From Actinospica robiniae DSM 44927 (lineage in GTDB: Bacteria; Actinomycetota; Actinomycetes; Streptomycetales; Catenulisporaceae): 64,000 nt of DNA. The stretch is from positions 6,368,154 to 6,432,153 of the forward strand of contig NZ_KI632511.1 of assembly GCF_000504285.1 (NCBI RefSeq), given 5' to 3'. A model generated the notes under the pieces. It searched no databases, had not been told where the DNA came from, and worked only from the letters and a program-made list of their open reading frames with translations. Below are positions 48,340 to 56,753 of this stretch, in pieces; the first letter of the stretch is position 1; each line of letters opens with the position of its first letter. The translations under genes and the position numbers were made by a program.

Positions 48340-49887
48340 ATGTCCAGCTTCCCCTATCTGACCGTCACGATCGCCTCGCCGCTCGTCGGCGTCGCCGGGA
48401 TCGCGCTGCTGCCACGCGGGCAGCAGAAGCGGGCCAAGGAGATCGCCGTGGCGACCTCCGTGCTCACCCTGGTGCTGGCGATCATCGACGCGGTGAAGTT
48501 CAACGTCGGTGGAGCCCAGTACCAGCTGACCGAGAATCACTCCTGGATCTCCCAGTTCCACATCAACTACAGCATCGGCGTCGACGGGATCGCGCTCGTC
48601 CTGATCCTGATGACGGCTGTGCTGGTGCCGGTGGTGCTGCTCGCCTCCTGGCATGACGGGAAGAACACCCCGCGGGCCTTCTTCAGCCTGATGCTGGTCC
48701 TGGAAGTCATGATGATCGGTGTCTTCGCGGCCACCGACGTCTTCATGTTCTACGTGCTCTTCGAAGCGCTGCTGATCCCGAGCTACTTCCTGATCGGCTC
48801 GTACGGGCAGAGCGGGGAGAAGCACCGGTCCTACGCCGCGGTGAAGTTCCTGCTCTACAACCTGCTCGGCGGCCTGCTGATGCTGGCGGCGGTGATCGGC
48901 CTGTACGTGGTCGCCAACCGCACCGTGGCCGATCCGTTCAACTTCCCGGCCCTCGCGCACGCGGTGTCCACCGGGCAGCTGCACTTCAGCACCGGCGTCG
49001 AGCGCTGGCTCTTCCTCGGCTTCTTCATCGCGTTCGCGGTCAAGGCGCCGCTGTGGCCGTTCCACACCTGGCTGCCGGACGCCGCCGCCGAGGCCACGCC
49101 GGGCACCGCCGTCCTGCTCGTCGGCGTGCTCGACAAGATCGGCACCTTCGGCATGCTCCGGTTCTGCCTCGAGCTGTTCCCGAACGCCTCGCACTACTTC
49201 ACCCCGGCGATCCTGGTGCTCGCGGTCATCAGCACCCTGTACGGCGCGCTGCTGGCGATCGGGCAGAAGGACATGAAGCGCCTGATCGCCTACACCTCGA
49301 TCTCGCACTTCGGCCTGATCACCCTCGGCGTGTTCGCCTGGACCGCCCGCGGCCAGGTCGGCGCGACGCTCTACATGGTCAACCACGGCCTGTCCACCGG
49401 CGCGCTGTTCCTGCTCGCCGGATTCCTGATCACCCGCCGCGGCTCGACCGAGATCGACGCCTACGGCGGTGTGCAGAAGGTGGCGCCGCTGCTCGCCGGG
49501 ACCTTCCTGGTGGCCGGCCTGTCCTCGCTGGCGCTGCCGGGCCTGAGCTCGTTCGTCAGCGAGTTCCTGGTGCTGGTCGGCACCTTCGAGAAGTACCCGG
49601 TCGCGGCGATCTTCGCGGTCACCTCGATCGTGCTCGCCGCGGTCTACATCCTGTGGCTCTACCAGCGCACCATGACCGGGCCGGTGACGGCGGCGGTCAG
49701 CGGCTTCAAGGACCTGAGCCGGCGGGAGATCGCCGCGGTGGCCCCGCTGCTCGCGCTGATCCTGGTGCTCGGCTTCGCGCCCGGCATCCTGACGAAGTAC
49801 ATCAACCCGGCCGTCACCCAGTCGACGTCCCTGTCGGTGACGCAGCATCCGTCCACCGCGACCCAAGCCCAGGGGAGCCAGCAGTGA
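48340..49887 (+). CDS. nuoM: NADH-quinone oxidoreductase subunit M
   Basis: The 515-aa antiporter-like subunit has the conserved helices IGVDGIALVLILMTAVLVPV, FYVLFEALLIPSYFLIG and FVKAPLWPFHTWLPDAAAEATPGTAVLLVGVLDKIG-type regions. Proton-channel Glu and Lys residues are present. It begins 4 bases after nuoL and overlaps nuoN with GTGA. Confidence 0.96.
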   Translation: MSSFPYLTVTIASPLVGVAGIALLPRGQQKRAKEIAVATSVLTLVLAIIDAVKFNVGGAQYQLTENHSWISQFHINYSIGVDGIALVLILMTAVLVPVVLLASWHDGKNTPRAFFSLMLVLEVMMIGVFAATDVFMFYVLFEALLIPSYFLIGSYGQSGEKHRSYAAVKFLLYNLLGGLLMLAAVIGLYVVANRTVADPFNFPALAHAVSTGQLHFSTGVERWLFLGFFIAFAVKAPLWPFHTWLPDAAAEATPGTAVLLVGVLDKIGTFGMLRFCLELFPNASHYFTPAILVLAVISTLYGALLAIGQKDMKRLIAYTSISHFGLITLGVFAWTARGQVGATLYMVNHGLSTGALFLLAGFLITRRGSTEIDAYGGVQKVAPLLAGTFLVAGLSSLALPGLSSFVSEFLVLVGTFEKYPVAAIFAVTSIVLAAVYILWLYQRTMTGPVTAAVSGFKDLSRREIAAVAPLLALILVLGFAPGILTKYINPAVTQSTSLSVTQHPSTATQAQGSQQ

Positions 49888-51449
49888 GCACTCTCGCCGC
49901 AGCCACCACCTTCCATGCGCCGCCGGTCGAATTCGGCAAGCTCTCGCCGATGCTGATCGCCTTCGGCGCGGCGACCCTGGGCATCCTGGTCGAGGGCCTG
50001 GTGCCGCGGGCCTCCCGCTACCGGGTGCAGGTCGGCCTCGCCCTCGTGGGCATCGCCGCCGCGTTCGGCGCCGTGCTCGCGCTGTCCAAGACCGGCGTGC
50101 AGCTCGTCGCGCAGGGGTCGGTCGCCATAGACGGCACGACGCTCTTCCTGCAGGGCACGATCCTGGTGATCGCCTTCGTCGGCTTCCTGGTGATCGCCGA
50201 GCGCAAGACCGACCAGAACCAGGACGCCTTCGCCGCGCAGGGCGCCTCGGTGCCCGGCTCCCAGTCCGAGCGGGACACCACCCGGATGGGCTGGCAGAGC
50301 ACGGAGATCTACCCGCTGCTGATGTTCTCGGTCGGCGGCATGCTGCTCTTCCCGGCGGCCAACGACCTGCTGACCATGTTCGTCGCGCTCGAGGTGCTCT
50401 CGCTGCCGCTGTACATCGTCTGCGGCCTGGCCCGGCACCGCCGGCTGCTCTCGCAGGAGGCCGCGCTCAAGTACTTCCTGCTCGGCGCGTTCTCCTCGGC
50501 GTTCTTCCTGTACGGCGCGGCCATGCTCTACGGCTACGCCGGCTCGGTGAACCTCGACGTGATCGCACAGCACGTGGCGCACCCGGACGCCGGCTCGGCC
50601 CTGCTCTACGCCGGCCTGGCCATGCTCGGCATGGGCCTGCTGTTCAAGGTCGGCGCCGCGCCGTTCCACATGTGGACCCCGGACGTGTATCAGGGCGCGC
50701 CGACCCCGGTGACCGGCTTCATGGCCGCGGCCACCAAGATCGCCGCCTTCGGCGCGCTGGTGCGGGTGCTCGACGTGGGCCTCGGCGGCCCGAACGCGGT
50801 CACGGTGTGGCGCCCGGTGCTCCAGGCCGTGGCCGTGATCACCATGCTGGTCGGCGGCATCCTGGCGCTGACCCAGCGCGACATCAAGCGGATGCTGGCC
50901 TACTCGGCCATCCTCAACGCCGGCTACCTGCTGATCGGCGTGACCTCCACCACCGCGCAGGCCCGGGCGGCGGTGCTGTTCTACCTGCCGGTGTACGGCG
51001 TCGCCATCATCGGCGCGTTTGCCGTGGTGACCCTGGTGCGCGACGCCGGCGGCGAGGCCACCGACCTGAGCCGCTGGGCCGGCCTGGGCAAGCGCGCCCC
51101 GATCCCGGCCGCGCTGCTCGCGGTGTTCCTGCTGGCCTTCGCCGGCATCCCGTTCACCTCGATCTTCATCGGCAAGTTCGCCATCTTCCAGGCGGCCCTG
51201 AACGCCGGCGCCCCCGCGCTGGTCATCGTGGCCGTACTCGCCAGCGCCCTGGCCGCGTTCTTCTACCTGCGCGTGGTCGTGGTGATGTTCTTCTCCGAGC
51301 CGCTGCCGGACGGGCCGACCATCGCCCACCCGTCGATCGCGGTGAAGACGGCGCTGGCCGTGGCGGCCCTCGCCACGGTGGCCCTGGGCATCGCGCCGAG
51401 CCTGTTGCTGCACCTGGCGAACAACTCGGCGGGCATTCTGGCCAAGTAG
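49884..51449 (+). CDS. nuoN: NADH-quinone oxidoreductase subunit N
   Basis: The 521-aa antiporter-like subunit is the last of the operon. It has MFVALEVLSLPLYIVCGLAR, FKVGAAPFHMWTPDVYQGAPTPVTGFMAAATKIA in pieces and TQRDIKRMLAYSAILNAGYLLIG. GTG at 49884 overlaps nuoM. About 160 bases follow before the next gene. Confidence 0.96.
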   Translation: MSTLAAATTFHAPPVEFGKLSPMLIAFGAATLGILVEGLVPRASRYRVQVGLALVGIAAAFGAVLALSKTGVQLVAQGSVAIDGTTLFLQGTILVIAFVGFLVIAERKTDQNQDAFAAQGASVPGSQSERDTTRMGWQSTEIYPLLMFSVGGMLLFPAANDLLTMFVALEVLSLPLYIVCGLARHRRLLSQEAALKYFLLGAFSSAFFLYGAAMLYGYAGSVNLDVIAQHVAHPDAGSALLYAGLAMLGMGLLFKVGAAPFHMWTPDVYQGAPTPVTGFMAAATKIAAFGALVRVLDVGLGGPNAVTVWRPVLQAVAVITMLVGGILALTQRDIKRMLAYSAILNAGYLLIGVTSTTAQARAAVLFYLPVYGVAIIGAFAVVTLVRDAGGEATDLSRWAGLGKRAPIPAALLAVFLLAFAGIPFTSIFIGKFAIFQAALNAGAPALVIVAVLASALAAFFYLRVVVVMFFSEPLPDGPTIAHPSIAVKTALAVAALATVALGIAPSLLLHLANNSAGILAK

Positions 51450-51612
51450 CGGCGAAGCCGCCTAGGGCAGAGGGAAATCGGGAACATCGACCGGGCCGCG
51501 ACGAGGATGAAGTCACGGCCCGGCCGCGTGCCATAGCCCGATGTCGATGCACTAGGTTGGGAATCGGTAAGAGTAGACGACGGGTGACCCGATCGGGTGA
51601 GAGGCGAATGGC

Positions 51613-52635
51613 GTGAGCGTGCAGGTGGCGACCGAACGCGCGGGCAGCCTGCCCTGGGGCCTCGTCACCAGTGACCCCGGCCTGGTGGCCCGGGCGCGCA
51701 CGGGCCTCGCCGAGGTGGAGGAACTGCTGCTGCGCTGCGCGCACAGCGACCACGCGCTGATCCGGGAGTCCGCCGTCCACCTGGTCGAGGCCGGCGGCAA
51801 GCGGTTCCGTCCGCTGCTGACGGTCGTGGCCGCCGAGTTCGGCGAGCCCTCGGTGCCGCAGGTGGCCGTGGCCGGCTGCGTGGTGGAGCTGACCCACCTG
51901 GCCACGCTCTACCACGACGACGTGATGGACGAGGCCACCATGCGCCGGGGCGTGCCGACCGCGAACGCCCGCTGGGACAATACGATCGCGATCCTCACCG
52001 GCGACTACCTGTTCGCCAAGGCCTCGATGCTGCTGGCCGATCTGGGCCCGGAGGCGGTGCGGCTGCAGGCCGCCACCTTCGAGCGGCTGGTGACCGGCCA
52101 GATCAACGAGTGCATCGAGCCGGGCCCGGACGAGAGCGCGATCGACCACTACCTGAAGGTGCTCGAGGACAAGACCGGCTCGCTGATCGCGACCTCCCTG
52201 CGCTTCGGCGCGCTGCTCTCCGGCGCGTCCCCGACCGTGGTCGAGCAGCTGACCCGCTTCGGCGAGACCTTCGGCGTGGCGTTCCAGCTCGTCGACGACA
52301 TCATCGACATCGCCGGCGAAGCCGAGCAGTCCGGCAAGCTCCCCGGCACCGACCTGCGCGAGGGCGTCCCCACCCTCCCCACGCTCTACGCCCTGGCCTC
52401 CACCGACCCGGAGTCGGCCCGCCTGCGCGAGCTGCTGTCCGCCCCGATCGAAGAGGACGAACTCGTCCTCGAAGCCCTCGACCGCCTCCGCGCCCATGCC
52501 GCGATGGACCAGGCCCGCGTTACCGCCCGCCGGTACGCCGAAGAAGCCCGCACCATGCTCGAGGGCCTCCCTGACATCCCGGCCCGCGACGCCCTGCACG
52601 CCCTCTGCGAGCTGGTCTACTCCCGCACGGTGTGA
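51613..52635 (+). CDS. Polyprenyl diphosphate synthase
   Basis: The 340-aa trans-prenyltransferase has the first Asp-rich motif in LYHDDVMDEATMRRG and the second in FQLVDDIIDIAGE, plus GGKRFRPLL. A small residue pattern before the first motif (THLATLYHDD) agrees with a long-chain product, but chain length cannot be read with certainty. It probably makes the tail used by MqnP; such a gene follows nuoN in Streptomyces. GTG at 51613 is the start. CCCGATCGGG lies just upstream. Confidence 0.9.
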   Translation: MSVQVATERAGSLPWGLVTSDPGLVARARTGLAEVEELLLRCAHSDHALIRESAVHLVEAGGKRFRPLLTVVAAEFGEPSVPQVAVAGCVVELTHLATLYHDDVMDEATMRRGVPTANARWDNTIAILTGDYLFAKASMLLADLGPEAVRLQAATFERLVTGQINECIEPGPDESAIDHYLKVLEDKTGSLIATSLRFGALLSGASPTVVEQLTRFGETFGVAFQLVDDIIDIAGEAEQSGKLPGTDLREGVPTLPTLYALASTDPESARLRELLSAPIEEDELVLEALDRLRAHAAMDQARVTARRYAEEARTMLEGLPDIPARDALHALCELVYSRTV

Positions 52636-52660
52636 CGGGCGCGGGGCCGGGAGATCGAGA

Positions 52661-52930
52661 TCAGTCCCTGAATACGTGCTCGGCTTTCGTGGCATGGACG
52701 GCACGGATGTACCAGATCTCGAGGCTCGTTTCGTTGGTGCAGTTCCGGATGCGCTCGAACTGCGCGGAGTCGAGGGAGATACGCCGCATTTCCAGCTTTT
52801 CCAGCAGGAGATCGGCCAAGCCCTTGGCTCTTGCGGTGGCTAGATTAGCCTCGATGATCGAGTTGAAGATGCCCCGGTAGAACCACGGCACCGCACTGTC
52901 GTCGGGGTAGGCGCCCGGGCCCTGCGGCAT
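52661..52930 (-). CDS. Short protein resembling the C-terminus of the upstream Rpn-type nuclease
   Basis: The 89-aa product has no nuclease core. Its residues from about 28 onward (ARAKGLADLLLEKLEMRRIS, then FERIRNCTNE, RAVHATKAEHVF) align with the last 60 or so residues of the preceding gene (AEAKGMAKLLLKSLDLRGIV, then RERIATCTDE, RAVTATTAEDVF). Its ATG overlaps the stop of that gene (TGATG), so the two are translationally coupled. It may be a decayed partial duplication or a small partner that binds the nuclease. Published work on E. coli Rpn proteins describes small C-terminal products that inhibit the nuclease. Confidence 0.7.
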   Translation of the reverse strand: MPQGPGAYPDDSAVPWFYRGIFNSIIEANLATARAKGLADLLLEKLEMRRISLDSAQFERIRNCTNETSLEIWYIRAVHATKAEHVFRD

Positions 52931-53826
52931 CAGAGGTCTCCGGAGCGGTCGTTGAAGACGTCCTCGGCGGTGGTGGCGGTGACCGCGCGGGCGAACCACT
53001 CCTCGATGAGCTGCTCGTCCGTGCACGTCGCGATGCGCTCGCGCTGCTCGTCGCTGATGACGATGCCCCGCAGGTCCAGGCTCTTCAGCAAGAGCTTGGC
53101 CATGCCCTTGGCCTCGGCCTTCGCCTTGGCTTCGTCGAGCATGCCCTGGATCATGGGGCCGTAGACGACGTGACTGTTCGCTGCCATCAGTTGCCTCCAG
53201 AAGTCTCCGACGTCGGTCCTGCCCAGCGTGAGGTCGATGTTGTTCGCGACGGCGACAGCCGTGGGTTCGGGTGCGGTCCCGACGGCCTTCGCCGCCGCTT
53301 TGAGTATGGCATTGATGTGGCGTGAACCGAGGTGGACCGTCACGGAAAGCGCGGTGTAGTAGAGGTCCATAGCGGCGGCGTGGTCGTCGATGATCATCTC
53401 GACATTGCTGGGGCCGAGCACGATCGGGCGAACGTACAACGAGTCGCCCAGTCCGTGGCCGAAATCGAAGCCCTTGCGCGCCCATTCTTCGCACCGCTTG
53501 CTGCTGGTGACGACAACGAGCGTGACCGGGAGGCTGTAGCGGTTGGCCAGGGTCATCCCGTAGTAGCCCCAGGCCCTCGGCTTGTCGTGATCCGTCTGCA
53601 GTTGGGTTTCGAAGGCGAAGATGCCTTCCCTCCCATCTGCTGTGCGGAATTTGAACACGCGGTCGACGCGGCGCTCGACCGGTTCGACGGTGCTGAGATC
53701 AGTGCCGAGGCGCTCGATCTCCTCGAATTTCGAGAAATGCACACCGCAGCGTTCGAGTGCTCGGACAATGAGATCCGGATCATCGTCGAAAAGGGTGTGG
53801 CTGACCTCATGGTGATTGGTGACCAT
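52930..53826 (-). CDS. Rpn-family (PD-(D/E)XK nuclease-like) protein
   Basis: The 298-aa protein resembles actinobacterial Rpn-type proteins. Residues 1-65 include MVTNHHEVSHTLFDDDPDLI and RRVDRVFKF. The nuclease-like core at about 50-115 has D-x(n)-E-x-Q (VDRVFKF, FAFETQLQ), followed by KPRAWGYYGMTLANRYSLPV. A helical C-terminus (from about 225) has the EAKAKAEAKG coiled stretch. Related E. coli proteins promote recombination-type damage and act in phage defence. It seems to have less GC-rich codon use than its neighbours, consistent with transfer. Confidence 0.8.
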   Translation of the reverse strand: MVTNHHEVSHTLFDDDPDLIVRALERCGVHFSKFEEIERLGTDLSTVEPVERRVDRVFKFRTADGREGIFAFETQLQTDHDKPRAWGYYGMTLANRYSLPVTLVVVTSSKRCEEWARKGFDFGHGLGDSLYVRPIVLGPSNVEMIIDDHAAAMDLYYTALSVTVHLGSRHINAILKAAAKAVGTAPEPTAVAVANNIDLTLGRTDVGDFWRQLMAANSHVVYGPMIQGMLDEAKAKAEAKGMAKLLLKSLDLRGIVISDEQRERIATCTDEQLIEEWFARAVTATTAEDVFNDRSGDL

Positions 53827-53860
53827 GCGGTCACCCTAAGCTCTGTACAGAGGATTATCG
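53818..53860 (-). promoter_or_regulatory. Promoter and palindromic operators of the Rpn-type gene
   Basis: On the minus strand, GATAAT (53859-53854) is a good -10 element. The perfect 12-base palindrome CTCTGTACAGAG (53841-53852) follows at the expected transcription start. GGTGACC-N4-GGTCACC (53818-53835) covers the start codon. Such an arrangement suits repression by a protein at the promoter and possibly a start-codon hairpin. Confidence 0.5.
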
Positions 53861-53992
53861 CCCGAATCCCGCGCGACCACCGTTTCGAGTGACGAGCGGG
53901 GTCGCTCGTACGAGGGTACGGCGACGTAGTGGGACATGCTTGGTGTCCGAAACCCGCCAGATCGTGTCGGTGGGCAGGCGCATGATGGAGGC

Positions 53993-55459
53993 ATGGCTTC
54001 TACGACTCCGCTGACGGACGAGCACCGCTACCAGGCGGTGCGCGGGCGCGACCCCCGGTTCGACGGGGTGTTCTTCACGGCTGTGACCAGCACCGGGATC
54101 TACTGCCGGCCGAGTTGCCCGGCGACCACGCCGAAGCGCGAGAACGTGCGGTTCTACGCTTCGGCGGCGGGGGCGCAGGCGGCCGGGTTCCGAGCCTGCC
54201 GGCGCTGCCGGCCGGACGCGGTGCCGGGGTCGGCCGAGTGGAACGTGCGTGCGGACGTCGTCGGGCGGGCGATGCGGCTGATCAACGACGGGGTGATCGA
54301 CCGCGAGGGCGTGGGCGGGCTGGCCGGGCAGTTGGGTTACAGCGAACGGCAGGTGCAGCGGCACTTGGTCGCCTCGCTGGGTGCCGGGCCGCTCGCGCTG
54401 GCTCGCGCGCAGCGCGCGCACACGGCGCGGGTGCTGCTGCAGACCACGCCGCTGGCGGCCGCGGACGTCGCGTTCGCCGCCGGGTTCTCCAGCATCCGGC
54501 AGTTCAACGACACGATCCGCGAGGTATACGCGGCCACGCCCACCTCGTTACGCGACGCCGTCGCCACGGCGACAGCGAAGCGCGGGACGTCGGCCGGCAC
54601 CGGGATCCCGCTGCGCTTGGCGTACCGCGAGCCGTATGCGCGCGGGCACGTCTTCGACTTCCTCGGCGCTCGTGCCATCCCCGGAATCGAGGAGATCCTG
54701 GGACCGCCGGGAGACCGGGTCTATCGGCGAACCCTGCGGTTCGAGCACGGGCCCGGCATCATCGAGGTGCACGAGCGGGTCACCGGCGGCGCCTGGCTGG
54801 AGTGCCGGCTCGATCTGGCCGACCTGCGCGGCTTCACCGCCGCGATCGGCCGGGTGCGGCGGCTGTTCGACCTCGACGCGGATCCGGTGGCGGTGGCCGA
54901 GACCTTCGCCCCGGACCAGATCCTCGGCCCGCTGACGCTGAAGAACCCGGGCATCCGCTCGGTCGGCGCGGCCGAGCCGCAGGAGATGGCGATCCGCGCG
55001 GTGCTCGGCCAGCAGATCACCGTCGGCTCGGCCCGCGCGCTCGCGGGCAAGCTGGTCGCCGCCCGCGGCGAGCCGCTGGAGAATCCGAGCGGCGGGCTGA
55101 CGCACCTGTTCCCGCTCGCGGCCGACCTGGCCGAGGCGGACTTCGCCGAGCTCGGCATGCCGGCCTCGCGCAAGGAGACGCTGCGCACGGTGAGCCGGGC
55201 GCTGGCCGACGGCAGCCTGCGGCTCGACGCCGGGGCCGACCGGGAACAGGCCCAGCGGGAACTGCTGGCGCTGCGCGGGATCGGGCCGTGGACGGCGGGC
55301 TACCTGCGGATGCGGGCACTGAGCGACCCGGACGTGCTGCTGCCCGGCGACGTGGTCATCAAGGGGGCGCTGAAGCGTGCCGGATTAGGCCGCGAGGAGA
55401 CAGAGCGCTGGCACCCCTGGTCTTCGTATGCGATCCACTACCTTTGGAGCAACTCATGA
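53993..55459 (+). CDS. Ada-type regulator/AlkA DNA-3-methyladenine glycosylase fusion
   Basis: The 488-aa protein has three parts. The Ada methyl-phosphotriester zinc domain (about 10-80) has FTAVTSTGIYCRPSCPATTP and FRACRRCRPD, giving the four Cys. An AraC helix-turn-helix follows at about 90-190. AlkA N-terminal and HhH-GPD glycosylase regions (about 205-485) end with LRGIGPWTAGYLRMRAL and catalytic Asp in LLPGDVVIKGA. It senses methylated DNA and removes alkylated bases. The Ogt activity is a separate next gene, overlapped by ATGA. ATG 53993 is preferred to an upstream start. Confidence 0.92.
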   Translation: MASTTPLTDEHRYQAVRGRDPRFDGVFFTAVTSTGIYCRPSCPATTPKRENVRFYASAAGAQAAGFRACRRCRPDAVPGSAEWNVRADVVGRAMRLINDGVIDREGVGGLAGQLGYSERQVQRHLVASLGAGPLALARAQRAHTARVLLQTTPLAAADVAFAAGFSSIRQFNDTIREVYAATPTSLRDAVATATAKRGTSAGTGIPLRLAYREPYARGHVFDFLGARAIPGIEEILGPPGDRVYRRTLRFEHGPGIIEVHERVTGGAWLECRLDLADLRGFTAAIGRVRRLFDLDADPVAVAETFAPDQILGPLTLKNPGIRSVGAAEPQEMAIRAVLGQQITVGSARALAGKLVAARGEPLENPSGGLTHLFPLAADLAEADFAELGMPASRKETLRTVSRALADGSLRLDAGADREQAQRELLALRGIGPWTAGYLRMRALSDPDVLLPGDVVIKGALKRAGLGREETERWHPWSSYAIHYLWSNS

Positions 55460-55992
55460 GCACCCCTGACACCTTCGGCACCGTCATCTACACGCGGATG
55501 GACAGCCCGGTCGGCGACCTCGTCCTTGCGGGCGTGCGTTCGCCTTCGGCGCCCGGCGGTGTGGCGCTGTGCAGCGTGAAGATGGAGAAGTGGAAGGGCG
55601 ACGTGCGCGTCGAAGCGGACTGGGAGTACGCCCCGGACGCCTTCGAACACGCCGTCGGCCAACTCGAGGCCTACTTCGCCGGCACCCTCAAGTCGTTCGA
55701 CCTCGAATTCGCCACCCACGGCACGCCGTTCCAGGAGCGGGTCTGGGCAGCGCTGCGAGAGATCCCGTACGGCACCACGACGACCTACGGCACCATCACG
55801 GCCGATCTCGGGTACGAGCGGGTGCAGGCGCGCGCGGTGGGCAGCGCGATCGGCTCCAACCCGCTCGGCATCGTCGTCCCTTGCCACCGCGTGCTCGGTG
55901 CGAAGGGCGCGTTGACCGGCTACGCCGGCGGCCTGGAGAACAAGGAGGCGCTCCTGGTGCTGGAGGGCGTGCTCCCGCAGCCCCTGGCGTAA
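55456..55992 (+). CDS. ogt: Methylated-DNA--[protein]-cysteine S-methyltransferase
   Basis: The 178-aa DNA repair protein has the active-site motif IVVPCHRVLG with acceptor Cys, and TPFQERVWAALREIPYGTTTTYG before it. It removes methyl groups from O6-methylguanine in a single-turnover reaction. ATG at 55456 overlaps the AlkA-fusion stop, so both repair genes form an operon that the Ada domain may autoregulate. Confidence 0.94.
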   Translation: MSTPDTFGTVIYTRMDSPVGDLVLAGVRSPSAPGGVALCSVKMEKWKGDVRVEADWEYAPDAFEHAVGQLEAYFAGTLKSFDLEFATHGTPFQERVWAALREIPYGTTTTYGTITADLGYERVQARAVGSAIGSNPLGIVVPCHRVLGAKGALTGYAGGLENKEALLVLEGVLPQPLA

Positions 55993-56008
55993 AGGCCCTG
56001 CCTTACCG

Positions 56009-56014
56009 GATAAT
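56009..56014 (+). promoter_or_regulatory. Candidate leaderless -10 element
   Basis: GATAAT ends 7 bases before the ATG of the next gene. This spacing gives a leaderless transcript. TTACCG lies directly before it; no good -35 is identified. Confidence 0.45.
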
Positions 56015-56021
56015 CCCGCCC

Positions 56022-56753
56022 ATGGCTGCGAAATCGACGACCTCCACCCGCATTCCGCGTTGGCTGTGGCAGGTCGAAAAGGCGGCGGAGAAGGGGGCCA
56101 AGAGGAAGCCCCACGTCAGTATCGACGCCGCGTTTCGTTCGACGGCCCGGTTACTGTGGGTCGAGGCAGGCTGTTGGGTGCTCTTCGGCGCCGGTGAGCT
56201 GGTCAGCGCCTGGCTGCGGACTCGAAACCACGGCAGACCGCCATTCGGCGGCATACTCAATGTGGGCCCCATGCTGGTGGCGATGCTGGCCACGGCAGGG
56301 TTCTCCTACGGCATCAACTGGGTGGGCGCGTTGTTGTTGCGGGCGCGGACGCACGGGCCTGTCGGCCGGCTGTGGGTGGCGCGGCAGCCGTCGATCCGCC
56401 GCTGGCGCCGGTACACCTCCTGGCCGTCGTCGCTGTTCCTGGTCGCTTTCCTCGCGATCCTCCCGGTGACGCACATCCTCTACGATCCGCCGCCGCACAG
56501 CGTCATCCGCGCGCAGATCGAGAACTACGCCGCGGCCAGCCTGAGCCTGGTTTATGCCGCCCTCACGGTTTTCGTCTTCCGGCGGGTGAACCGGGAGTGC
56601 TTCGAGAGCGCGCGAGCGGACCTGATCCTGGCCGAGCCGCAGCTGGCGGCCGGTCAGCTGCCCGCCGCGGGGGCCGCGGGGGCCGCCGTGTTCGAGGACG
56701 TGATCGAGGACGCCGTGCCCTCCGGCTGGTCGGGCCGGGGGATCCGGGGCTGA
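56022..56753 (+). CDS. Multi-pass membrane protein, unknown function
   Basis: The 243-aa protein has a basic N-terminus (about 1-35) and about four membrane segments: WVEAGCWVLFGAGELVSAWL, GPMLVAMLATAGFSYGINWV, SLFLVAFLAILPVTHILY and AASLSLVYAALTVFVF. A cytoplasmic Ala/Gly tail ends it. I do not recognise a family. The last 100 bases overlap the end of the convergent rarD gene, so one or both C-terminal tails are constrained by the other strand. Confidence 0.65.
   Translation: MAAKSTTSTRIPRWLWQVEKAAEKGAKRKPHVSIDAAFRSTARLLWVEAGCWVLFGAGELVSAWLRTRNHGRPPFGGILNVGPMLVAMLATAGFSYGINWVGALLLRARTHGPVGRLWVARQPSIRRWRRYTSWPSSLFLVAFLAILPVTHILYDPPPHSVIRAQIENYAAASLSLVYAALTVFVFRRVNRECFESARADLILAEPQLAAGQLPAAGAAGAAVFEDVIEDAVPSGWSGRGIRG

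Noticed and set aside
53841-53852. CTCTGTACAGAG as a LexA box
   Set aside because: It lacks the spacer of the E. coli CTGT-N8-ACAG box and does not match the actinobacterial CGAAC-type box.
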